Below are positions 1-5,961 of a DNA stretch of 6,152 nt, piece after piece (the first letter of the stretch is position 1; every line of letters starts with the position of its first letter). The DNA lies in the NCBI GenBank assembly GCA_007117255.1, contig SKGU01000071.1, positions 1 through 6,152 of the forward strand, in the 5' to 3' direction. The position numbers and the translations under genes are program-made. The notes beneath the pieces were generated by a model. That model saw only the letters and a list, made by a program, of their open reading frames with translations, had not been told where the DNA came from and did no database searches. The DNA comes from Natronohydrobacter sp. GTDB lineage: Bacteria; Pseudomonadota; Alphaproteobacteria; Rhodobacterales; Rhodobacteraceae.

Positions 1-1605
1 CCCCTGAGCCAGACCCTGCCCGCGCCCCTGCATCTGCTGCAAACAGGCGAGGCGCGCGACTGGGACCGCCGGTTGATTGTCCGCAATGCGCCTGCATTCG
101 CCATTCTGGGCGAGCCGATCACGCTGGGCCTGCGGGTCGAGGATCAGGGCACGGTGCCCGCCAGTGCCGGACGTTTCGCCACACTGAACTACGCCATCAA
201 TGGCGGCGAAATGATGCAGGCGATGGTCCCGGTCGGCGAGGATATGGAAATCACCGTCACGCTGGATCAGGGCGGAATGAATGTGCTGCAGTTTGAGCTG
301 GAAGAAGCGGCGGGCGAATTGACCACGCGAAACAATGCGGCCATCGTTCAGATCAATGGGGTGCGTGATCGCTTGAGTGTGCTGCTGGTCTCTGGCGAGC
401 CCAATGCCGGGCAACGGACATGGCGCAACCTGCTGAAATCCGACCCGGCTGTGGATCTGGTACATTTCACGATCCTGCGCCCGCCCGATCGCCATGACGG
501 GGTTCCGGTCAATGAATTGTCCCTGATCGCCTTTCCCACGCGGGAATTGTTTGTCGAGAAGATCGACGAGTTCGACCTGATCATCTTTGACCGCTACCGG
601 CGCCGGGGCATTCTGCCCAACAGCTATTTCGCCAATATCGCCCGCTATGTCGAAGAGGGCGGCGCGCTTCTGGTGGTCGGCGGGCCGGAACTGGCCAGCG
701 CAGACAGCATCTGGCGCTCCCCCCTTGGCGATGTTTTCCCGGCCCGGCCCACAGCGCGGGTCTTCGAGGAAGGATTCACCCCGCGCGTCACCGAACTGGG
801 CCAGCGCCACCCTGTGACCGCCGGGCTGGAGGCCCTAGTCCCGCCTGCCGAAGATGGCCCCGGCTGGGGGCGCTGGTTCCGCCAGATCGATCTGGACCCC
901 GAACAGGGCCAGATCGTGATGAGTGGGGTGGATGAGCGCCCGCTGCTGATGCTTGACCGCGTGGGCGAAGGCCGCATGGCACTGCTGGCCTCTGACCAGA
1001 CATGGCTGTGGGATCGCGGCTTTGAAGGCGGCGGGCCACAGCTTGAACTGCTGCGCCGCCTGGCGCATTGGATGATGGGCGAGCCTGAACTGGAAGAAGA
1101 AACCCTGTCGGCCACGGCCGAAGGCCAGCGTGTAACTGTGCTGCGCCGGACCTTGCAGGACGATGTGGGTGAGGTGCGCGTGACCGGGCCTGATGGATCG
1201 GAACGTGAGCTGGCGCTGCAGGAAACGGAACCGGGCGAGTTTCGCGCCGAATTCGAGGCAGAGACAATTGGCCTCTACCGTCTGGAAGAAGGCAATCTTG
1301 ACGCGGTGATCGCGCTGGGACCACAGGCCCCGCGCGAATTCGAAGAAACCATCGCTACTGCTGAAAAACTCGCCCCGCAGATCAATGCCACACGGGGCGG
1401 CGTGGTGCGGCTGGAAGATGAACTGCCCGATCTGCGCCTTGTGCGGCAAGGGCGCGCTGCGGCCGGACGCGGCTGGCTGGGCCTGACCCCGCGCGAAGCC
1501 TATCTGACACGCGATCTGCGCACAGCGGCACTGTTGCCCGGTTGGGCCTGGCTTTTGCTGGCAGCGGGGCTGGCGCTTGGCGCCTGGTTGCGCGAAGGGC
1601 GCTGA
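1..1605 (+). CDS. Membrane-anchored protein with glutamine-amidotransferase-like domain (5' end missing)
   Basis: The frame is open from base 1 with no stop, so the gene begins outside the window; TTG 73 is an internal codon, not a convincing start. 534 residues are visible. Residues 1-120 look like an all-beta, CARDB-like extracytoplasmic region. From LSVLLVSGEP (about 125) to about 360 there is an alpha/beta domain resembling class I glutamine amidotransferases, with hydrophobic strands DLIIFDRYR and ALLVVGGPEL and a late GRMALLASD strand. The nucleophile elbow reads VGGPEL, with no cysteine, so amidotransferase activity is unlikely. A further beta-rich stretch follows, then one C-terminal membrane helix (about 511-530, PGWAWLLLAAGLALGAW) with a short basic tail. 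From knowledge of the family, such proteins often lie with MoxR ATPase, DUF58 and DUF4159 genes; those would be upstream and are not visible. Function is unknown. Confidence 0.82.
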   Translation, partial: PLSQTLPAPLHLLQTGEARDWDRRLIVRNAPAFAILGEPITLGLRVEDQGTVPASAGRFATLNYAINGGEMMQAMVPVGEDMEITVTLDQGGMNVLQFELEEAAGELTTRNNAAIVQINGVRDRLSVLLVSGEPNAGQRTWRNLLKSDPAVDLVHFTILRPPDRHDGVPVNELSLIAFPTRELFVEKIDEFDLIIFDRYRRRGILPNSYFANIARYVEEGGALLVVGGPELASADSIWRSPLGDVFPARPTARVFEEGFTPRVTELGQRHPVTAGLEALVPPAEDGPGWGRWFRQIDLDPEQGQIVMSGVDERPLLMLDRVGEGRMALLASDQTWLWDRGFEGGGPQLELLRRLAHWMMGEPELEEETLSATAEGQRVTVLRRTLQDDVGEVRVTGPDGSERELALQETEPGEFRAEFEAETIGLYRLEEGNLDAVIALGPQAPREFEETIATAEKLAPQINATRGGVVRLEDELPDLRLVRQGRAAAGRGWLGLTPREAYLTRDLRTAALLPGWAWLLLAAGLALGAWLREGR

Positions 1606-1610
1606 CCGAA

Positions 1611-1681
1611 GGTGCGTGCTCAGCACGCACCCTACGCGATGTCGCAAAACGGGTTTGTAGGGTGCGTGCTGTGCACGCACC
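1611..1681. repeat. Inverted pair of REP-like palindromes with GTAG heads (REPIN-like)
   Basis: Two 25-base units lie at 1611-1635 and 1657-1681, separated by 21 bases. They are reverse complements of each other with one mismatch (base 1620). Each unit is itself palindromic. Unit 1 has perfect 10-base arms (ggtgcgtgct / agcacgcacc) around one base. Unit 2 has 11-base arms (1659-1669 and 1673-1683) around three bases. A GTAG tetranucleotide sits at the inner edge of each unit: + strand 1657-1660, and - strand complement of 1632-1635. A GTAG head before an imperfect palindrome is the hallmark of REP sequences mobilised by RAYT (TnpA-REP) transposases; no RAYT gene is in the window. The element starts 5 bases after the preceding stop codon, where it may also stop or stabilise transcripts, although no T-run follows. 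Confidence 0.75.
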
Positions 1682-1693
1682 CTTCCTTACGCC

Positions 1694-1722
1694 TTGCCCC
1701 TGCGCGCCCACTGCCCTAGACA
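1694..1722 (+). promoter_or_regulatory. Possible sigma-70-type promoter for fabB-fabI
   Basis: TTGCCC (1694-1699) and TAGACA (1717-1722) are spaced by 17 bases. They match the TTGACA/TATAAT consensus at 4 and 3 positions. The site lies after the repeat pair and about 28 bases before the fabB start codon. The right position and a TTG-containing -35 favour it, but the -10 is poor. Confidence 0.3.
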
Positions 1723-1750
1723 GGCTGGACAAATTTGAACGGGAGGGGCC

Positions 1751-2980
1751 ATGCGTCGCGTTGTCATCACAGGTCTGGGGATCATCTCCCCCATCGGAAA
1801 TTCCGCCGCCGACGTATCGGACAGCCTGCGCGCGGGCCGCTCCGGCATTGTCTTTGCGCCCGAACATGCTGAACACGGGTTCCGCAGCCAGGTCTATGGC
1901 AAACCCCAGATCGTGCTCGAAGACCATATCGACAAGCGCAACCTGCGCTTCATGGGGCCGGGTGCCGCCTATAACTTCCTGTCGATGGAACAGGCGGTTG
2001 CAGATGCCGGGCTGGACGACGCCGATGTGTCGAACCCGCGCACAGGGCTGATCATGGGATCAGGCGGCCCGTCCACTTCGAACCTGTTTCAGGCCCACAA
2101 GATCGTCATCGAAAAGGGCAGCCCCAAGCGCATGGGCCCCTTCATGGTCACACGCTGCATGTCCTCGACCAACTCGGCCTGTCTGGCGACGCCCTTCAAG
2201 ATCAAGGGCGTGAATTATTCGATCACTTCGGCCTGTTCGACATCGGCCCATTGCATCGGCAACGCGGCCGAACTGATCCAGATGGGCAAGCAGGACATCA
2301 TCTTTGCCGGCGGCGGCGAGGAACTCGATTGGACGCTCTCGTGCCTATTCGATGCGATGGGCGCGATGTCGTCGAAATACAATGACGCGCCGGAAACCGC
2401 CGCGCGCGCCTTTGACGCCACCCGCGACGGGTTTGTCATCGGCGGCGGCGGCGGTGTGCTGGTGCTCGAAGAGCTGGAACACGCCAAGGCCCGCGGCGCG
2501 AAAATCTACGCGGAAGTCACCGGCTACGGCGCCACATCTGACGGGCATGACATGGTCGCCCCCTCCGGCGAAGGCGGTGAGCGTTCAATGCGACTGGCGC
2601 TGGACACCCTGCCCGAAGGCCGAAAAGTCAGCTATATCAACGCACATGGCACTTCGACCCCCGCAGGCGATGTGACCGAAGTGGAAGCGATCCGCCGCAT
2701 CTGGGGCGAAGGGAATGTGCCGCCGATCTCATCCACCAAATCGCTGACTGGCCATAGCTTGGGCGCGACCGGGGTGCAGGAAGCGATCTACAGCCTGCTG
2801 ATGATGCAAGGCAATTTCATTGCCGCATCCGCCAATGTCACCGAACTCGACCCCGCGATCCGCGAGGGCGAGATCGCAACCAAACTGGTCGAGAACATTG
2901 AGCTGGATTCCGTCCTGTCCAACAGCTTCGGCTTTGGTGGAACCAATGCCACGCTCATCATGAGCGCCTATCGCGACTGA
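1751..2980 (+). CDS. fabB: 3-oxoacyl-[acyl-carrier-protein] synthase I (FabB)
   Basis: This cytoplasmic type II fatty-acid condensing enzyme adds malonyl-ACP units to acyl-ACP and, in the FabB class, is associated with unsaturated chain elongation. The protein is 409 residues, the usual length. It opens with the family-typical RRVVITGLGIISPIG. The Cys-His-His triad is visible: Cys162 in SITSACSTSAHC, His299 in NAHGTSTPAGD and His335 in KSLTGHSLGA, with the conserved Lys330. The C-terminal gate NSFGFGGTNA is at 391-400. These positions and motifs match FabB better than FabF. The start is supported by a GGGAGGGG Shine-Dalgarno at 1741-1748. The stop lies 10 bases before fabI, so the two are probably co-transcribed. 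The common partner fabA is not upstream; a REP-like repeat and an unrelated gene are there instead. Confidence 0.96.
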   Translation: MRRVVITGLGIISPIGNSAADVSDSLRAGRSGIVFAPEHAEHGFRSQVYGKPQIVLEDHIDKRNLRFMGPGAAYNFLSMEQAVADAGLDDADVSNPRTGLIMGSGGPSTSNLFQAHKIVIEKGSPKRMGPFMVTRCMSSTNSACLATPFKIKGVNYSITSACSTSAHCIGNAAELIQMGKQDIIFAGGGEELDWTLSCLFDAMGAMSSKYNDAPETAARAFDATRDGFVIGGGGGVLVLEELEHAKARGAKIYAEVTGYGATSDGHDMVAPSGEGGERSMRLALDTLPEGRKVSYINAHGTSTPAGDVTEVEAIRRIWGEGNVPPISSTKSLTGHSLGATGVQEAIYSLLMMQGNFIAASANVTELDPAIREGEIATKLVENIELDSVLSNSFGFGGTNATLIMSAYRD

Positions 2981-2990
2981 GGAGCGGATC

Positions 2991-3779
2991 ATGTCGGGAT
3001 TGATGAAAGGCAAACGCGGGCTGGTCATGGGCGTGGCCAATGAGCGCTCGATCGCGTGGGGCATTGCGAAAGCACTGGCCGATCAGGGCGCGGAACTGGC
3101 CTTCAGCTATCAGGGCGAAGCCTTTGGCAAACGGGTCGAACCGCTCGCGGCCTCGCTTGGCGCGGACCTGCTGCTGGATGTCGATGTGACCGATGAAGCG
3201 TCACTTGACGCCGCCTTTGACACGCTGAAATCGCGCTGGGGCCGCATGGATTTCTTGGTCCATGCCATCGCCTTTTCCGACAAGACCGAGCTGACAGGCC
3301 GGTTCCGCGATACCAGCCGTGCGAATTTCGCCCGTTCGCTGGAAATCTCCTGCTACAGCTTCATCGACCTTGGCCGCCGCGCATCCGAACTGATGCCGGA
3401 GGGCGGCACGCTTTTGACCCTGACCTTTCAGGGTTCAAACACTGTCACGCCCTTCTACAATGTGATGGGCGTGGCCAAAGCGGCGCTGGAATCCTCGGTC
3501 CGCTATCTGGCCAATGACCTTGGCCCTGACGGCATCCGCGTGAACGCCATCAGCCCCGGCCCGATGAAGACACTCGCCGGGGCCGCCATCGGCGGCGCGC
3601 GCAAGACCTTCCGCCACGCCGAGGCCAACGCGCCGCTGCGGACCAATGCAACGCTGGAAAGTGTCGGCGGAACAGCCGTTTATCTGGCATCTGACTATGG
3701 CGCGCATACGACAGGCGAAATCATCCATGTCGATGGCGGCTATCACGTTATGGGCATGCCGCAGGTGGATAATATCTGA
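2991..3779 (+). CDS. fabI: Enoyl-[acyl-carrier-protein] reductase, NADH-type (FabI)
   Basis: This short-chain dehydrogenase/reductase-fold enzyme reduces trans-2-enoyl-ACP at the end of each elongation cycle and is the target class of triclosan. It has 262 residues, the same length as E. coli FabI. The nucleotide-binding region begins GLVMGVANERSIAWGIA, and DVDVTD (63-68) follows the second fold half. The catalytic Tyr156 and Lys163 lie in YNVMGVAK, spaced Y-x6-K. RVNAISPGP (183-191) and HVDGG (246-250) are family signatures. Two variations are visible: the residue at the E. coli Tyr146 position is Phe146, and the position of E. coli Gly93 is Ala94. The ATG follows an AGGAG Shine-Dalgarno that overlaps the fabB stop region, suggesting translational coupling. 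The last 345 bases are also read antisense by the neighbouring minus-strand ORF. Confidence 0.96.
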   Translation: MSGLMKGKRGLVMGVANERSIAWGIAKALADQGAELAFSYQGEAFGKRVEPLAASLGADLLLDVDVTDEASLDAAFDTLKSRWGRMDFLVHAIAFSDKTELTGRFRDTSRANFARSLEISCYSFIDLGRRASELMPEGGTLLTLTFQGSNTVTPFYNVMGVAKAALESSVRYLANDLGPDGIRVNAISPGPMKTLAGAAIGGARKTFRHAEANAPLRTNATLESVGGTAVYLASDYGAHTTGEIIHVDGGYHVMGMPQVDNI

Positions 3780-4244
3780 CCGCTCAGGGCTGCACGGACC
3801 GTTTTTTAGTGCGTTTTCGAGCGCCGCCAAAACAGCGTCACCATCAGCATGGCGAAGGTGTAGCAGAGCCTTGCCCTTGGTATTAAAGAAGAGCATCGGC
3901 AACCAGATGCGCTTGTTCAGTCGAGTTTTCAATTCAATCGCACTGACATAGTCATAGGGCTGGATGACCTCGGTGATTTCATCAATGTCAGAAATCGCAA
4001 TTTTCACGCCGATAGGCTCGAACGCGACAAATTCGGGCGTGATCTCGATGCAGTTCAAAAACTGGCCTGCGACAACGAAGTAGACGCCGAAACACAAAGC
4101 GCCAACAACCATCCATGCAAATTTTGATGTCTGGGCGGGTGGCCCATCATGCAGCAAGAGGAGCGATAGCACGGTACCTAAAAGTAAACTGACGCCCATC
4201 CAAAAGAAGAAGTTACGATGTTCAAGCTCAAAACTTTGGGTCAT
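3435..4244 (-). CDS. Unrecognised two-helix membrane protein, possible PH-like domain; ORF runs antisense into fabI
   Basis: I do not recognise this protein. Residues 1-155 (bases 4244-3780) look like a real gene. A membrane helix lies at about 12-31 (FFFWMGVSLLLGTVLSLLLL) and a second at about 43-63. A soluble part at about 66-146 follows, with alternating beta strands and a final helix (DGDAVLAALENAL). That layout resembles bacterial PH-domain (YdbS/YcxB-like) membrane proteins, which is an inference. No stop codon occurs before fabI, so the frame continues for 113 residues antisense to it. Codons are in register, where a stop would need TTA, CTA or TCA in fabI, which are rare there. This tail is probably not native. 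A stop exists in another frame at 3808-3806, beside an A6 run, so a frameshift is possible. The gene looks less GC-rich than fabBI. It lies 64 bases downstream of the crcB pair on the same strand. The ribosome site is weak. Confidence 0.55.
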   Translation of the reverse strand: MTQSFELEHRNFFFWMGVSLLLGTVLSLLLLHDGPPAQTSKFAWMVVGALCFGVYFVVAGQFLNCIEITPEFVAFEPIGVKIAISDIDEITEVIQPYDYVSAIELKTRLNKRIWLPMLFFNTKGKALLHLRHADGDAVLAALENALKNGPCSPERSDIIHLRHAHNVIAAIDMDDFACRMRAIVRCQINGCSADTFQRCIGPQRRVGLGVAEGLARAADGGPGECLHRAGADGVHADAVRAKVIGQIADRGFQRRFGHAHHIVEGRDSV

Positions 4245-4308
4245 TTCTTTGCCGGATGTTGGTCTTGCGTGATCATGCGGTGCAAATGGGGCAGTTCTGC
4301 AATCAAAC

Positions 4309-4683
4309 TCAGGTTATTGAGCGGCCTTTCCCAATTCGCCAACCGCCCCACGCCGCCAACATCCACAAAACCAGCGAAGCGCTGCCATAAACCAGCGCCT
4401 CGGTCACAGAGCGCTCCGCGAGCGTCACGATTTCCAGCGAGAACAGCGAAAACGTGGTGAAACCGCCGCAAAACCCCGTCATCCAAAACGCCTTCTGCCC
4501 AGCGGTCAGCGCACGGGTGGCCAGATAGCCAATCAACGCCGCCCCAAGCACATTTGCCAGCAAGGTTGCCAGATAGACAAGCTCAGGCAGATAGATCAGT
4601 GCCATAAAGCTCAGCGCCACACGCAGCCCTGTGCCCAGCCCCCCCCCCAGGCCAATTGACAAATACAGCCGCGCGCCGGTCAT
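4309..4683 (-). CDS. crcB: Fluoride channel/exporter CrcB (Fluc), second subunit
   Basis: This small inner-membrane protein of the Fluc/CrcB family lets fluoride leave the cytoplasm. It has 124 residues, normal for the family, with four predicted helices. The GG-x-G-x(3)-R-like N-terminal motif is GGGLGTGLR (13-21). Pore Asn44 lies in LLANVLGAALIG. The central signature GFCGGFTTFSLFS (70-82) is intact, including the Phe-box residues Phe78 and Phe81. The ATG overlaps the stop of the upstream crcB as ATGA, and GGGAG (complement of 4690-4694) sits 6 bases upstream of it. Both features argue for coupled expression of a heterodimer. Codons 12-15 contain ten consecutive G (complement of 4639-4648), a potential slippage site; the frame is open at the length seen. 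Confidence 0.93.
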   Translation of the reverse strand: MTGARLYLSIGLGGGLGTGLRVALSFMALIYLPELVYLATLLANVLGAALIGYLATRALTAGQKAFWMTGFCGGFTTFSLFSLEIVTLAERSVTEALVYGSASLVLWMLAAWGGWRIGKGRSIT

Positions 4684-5087
4684 GCGCCGCTCCCAAGCGT
4701 GCGCATCAGGCCCAAACCGACAATAGCCGCCAGTGGGCAGCCAAGCGCCGATCCGAGCGCCAGCGCCACGGCCCGCCGCCCCTGCCCTGACTGCGCCAGT
4801 TCCACAACTTGCAGCGCATAGCTCGACACAGTGGTTAACCCCCCCAGAAAGCCGACCGAGAAGATCACAAACCCTTGCAGATCGCCGTCACCACTGAAGA
4901 TGCGCCAATGCGCCATCACCGCGCCCAGAGACACGCCAATCACCAGACTGCCCGTCAGATTGATGATCAGTATCCCAACCGCAGGGTGCCACCGCCGCGC
5001 CATCGCGCCGGACAGGACAGCTCGTGCCATGCTGCCCAGCCCACCCGCAAGGCAGATCAGCACGAAATTTGAAAGCGTCATTGTCAT
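4680..5087 (-). CDS. crcB: Fluoride channel/exporter CrcB (Fluc), first subunit
   Basis: This is the first gene of an adjacent crcB pair, 135 residues from the chosen start. Helix 1 carries GGLGSMAR (15-22), helix 2 carries IINLTGSLVIG with Asn43, and the central motif is GFLGGLTTVSSYALQ (79-93). It is a clear CrcB/Fluc protein. However, the two Phe-box positions kept in its neighbour (TTFSLF) read TTVSSY here, with Val87 and Tyr90. In known families, paired CrcB genes encode oppositely oriented subunits of one channel, and the subunits can diverge; that this applies here is inferred. The frame extends upstream to a GTG at 5174, but the extra 29 residues are cysteine-rich and atypical. I chose ATG 5087 because it places MTMTLSNFVL directly before the conserved first helix. 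ATG 5081 is also possible, and the ribosome site is weak for both. Confidence 0.9.
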   Translation of the reverse strand: MTMTLSNFVLICLAGGLGSMARAVLSGAMARRWHPAVGILIINLTGSLVIGVSLGAVMAHWRIFSGDGDLQGFVIFSVGFLGGLTTVSSYALQVVELAQSGQGRRAVALALGSALGCPLAAIVGLGLMRTLGSGA

Positions 5088-5092
5088 GCAAA

Positions 5093-5116
5093 AGTCACAT
5101 TCCTGTTGTCGTGACT
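5093..5116 (-). promoter_or_regulatory. Hairpin in the crcB leader
   Basis: An inverted repeat of six bases, AGTCAC (5093-5098) and GTGACT (5111-5116), encloses a 12-base loop. It ends six bases upstream of the chosen crcB start codon, so it could influence ribosome access in the crcB transcript. A family-typical fluoride riboswitch would be expected in this position, but its conserved core is not convincingly present. Confidence 0.25.
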
Positions 5117-5176
5117 GGCAATTTGCGCCAACCATCACAATACTGTCACTCCAGACACAGGTAATCGAGTCCACTG

Positions 5177-5917
5177 ATGCAGCGCGCCGAAATTGACAGA
5201 AACCTCTCCCAGAGCCTGTTGCTTATGGCGCGCGGTTTACCGCCGCGACGACTGACACGAATTGAATTTCGCGGGAAGCCCTATTTCGTGAAAAAACCTG
5301 AGCAACATGCCTCACTGCGTTGGCGCATGCAGAAGGGCAATCCTGACACAGCTTTCGCTCGGGAAATGGGCCTGTTGCATGATTTTGCAGCCAAAGGCGC
5401 GGCTGTCCCGCAGATCGTGGCTGCGCAGTCAGACTGCATGATCATGGCCGATCACGGCACGCCAATGCAACGTTTCATAATTCAAGGGCAGGCTGATGCT
5501 GAATTGATGCAACGAACTGGCAAAGCGCTTGCAGAACTGCATGCACTTGGGCTGGCCCACGGACGCCCCTCCTTGCGCGATATTTGCTGGAATGGGAAAG
5601 AACTGACCTTTCTTGACCTTGAGGCCGGCGCCACCGTGCAGGCCACGCCACGCGATCAGGCACGCGATCTGTTTTTGCTGCTGCATTCGGTTTTCCTGAC
5701 AGATGGTGCGGCCTCTTCGCTGGCTGCGCCCCTGCTCGACGCCTACCGCGCGCAGGGTGACGCTGCAGTCTGGGCGGCCACGCAGTCCCGTGCGCGTGGG
5801 CTTTGGTGGCTGGAGCTGCTGACCCGACCGGGCGCATGGCTGCATCACTGGCGTGGCAAGAAGCGATGCGAATTCGCAGCGATCCGGGCAGCCCGCGCAC
5901 TGATTGCACGCGGGTGA
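5177..5917 (+). CDS. Kinase-fold protein (Bud32/RIO/Kdo-kinase-like), altered catalytic loop
   Basis: The 246-residue protein has the order of elements of a small protein-kinase-like or lipopolysaccharide-kinase-like fold. A lysine in the strand KPYFVKKPE (Lys39 or Lys40) follows a short N-lobe. Glu63 in FAREMGLLHDF could be the helix-C acid. LHALGLAHGRPSLRD (121-135) sits where the catalytic loop should be, and FLDLEAG (145-151) resembles the metal-binding DFG/DLE motif. The common HGD-x(4)-N pattern is replaced by His128-Gly-Arg130-x(4)-Asp135, so the usual catalytic Asp is Arg and the usual Asn is Asp. Either it is a distinct subfamily using Asp135, or it is a pseudokinase. It is cytoplasmic by sequence, with no signal or membrane helix. 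It is transcribed divergently from crcB across about 90 bases. The ATG has only a weak ribosome site; ATG 5225 is an alternative. The substrate is unknown. Confidence 0.8.
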   Translation: MQRAEIDRNLSQSLLLMARGLPPRRLTRIEFRGKPYFVKKPEQHASLRWRMQKGNPDTAFAREMGLLHDFAAKGAAVPQIVAAQSDCMIMADHGTPMQRFIIQGQADAELMQRTGKALAELHALGLAHGRPSLRDICWNGKELTFLDLEAGATVQATPRDQARDLFLLLHSVFLTDGAASSLAAPLLDAYRAQGDAAVWAATQSRARGLWWLELLTRPGAWLHHWRGKKRCEFAAIRAARALIARG

Positions 5918-5918
5918 A

Positions 5919-5942
5919 GCCAAGACTTTCCAACAGCTTGGC
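5919..5942 (+). terminator. Short hairpin after the kinase-like gene
   Basis: GCCAAG (5919-5924) and CTTGGC (5937-5942) form a perfect 6-base stem with a 12-base loop, one base after the stop codon of the kinase-like gene. There is no T-run after it, so intrinsic termination is doubtful. It overlaps the proposed -35 of the next gene and could equally be an operator or chance. Confidence 0.22.
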
Positions 5943-5955
5943 GCGCAGATAGATT
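5927..5955 (+). promoter_or_regulatory. Possible promoter of a leaderless aminotransferase transcript
   Basis: TTTCCA (5927-5932) and TAGATT (5950-5955) are 17 bases apart, each matching 4 of 6 consensus bases. Only six bases separate the -10 from ATG 5962, so transcription would begin at or near the start codon itself. No Shine-Dalgarno sequence precedes that ATG, which fits a leaderless message. Confidence 0.28.
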
Positions 5956-5961
5956 AGCTGC

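Noticed and set aside
835..1680. Open minus-strand frame of 281 codons opposite the first gene
   Set aside because: It is antisense to a well-formed + strand protein, has low-complexity Arg/Pro/Gln/His-rich content with no recognisable motif, and runs through the repeat. It is a by-product of high GC content.
1542..2051. Plus-strand frame spanning the end of the first gene, the repeat pair and the start of fabB
   Set aside because: It is out of frame with fabB, whose triad and ribosome site are clear, and its translation is compositionally random.
2215..2548. Minus-strand open frames inside fabB
   Set aside because: These are shadows of a conserved enzyme gene, with Ser/Pro/Ala-rich sequence and no domain.
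3781..3810. Possible rho-independent terminator after fabI (T6 at 3802-3807)
   Set aside because: No stable stem precedes the T-run; only a four-base arm with a single-base loop can be drawn, and the bases are also coding on the other strand.
5088..5174. Upstream extension of the first crcB to GTG 5174 (29 extra residues)
   Set aside because: The extension is cysteine-rich and non-hydrophobic, occupies the divergent promoter gap, and is not typical of CrcB proteins, which begin just before the first helix.
4831..5196. Plus-strand open frame of 121 codons opposite the first crcB
   Set aside because: It is antisense to a conserved channel gene and has no recognisable motif.
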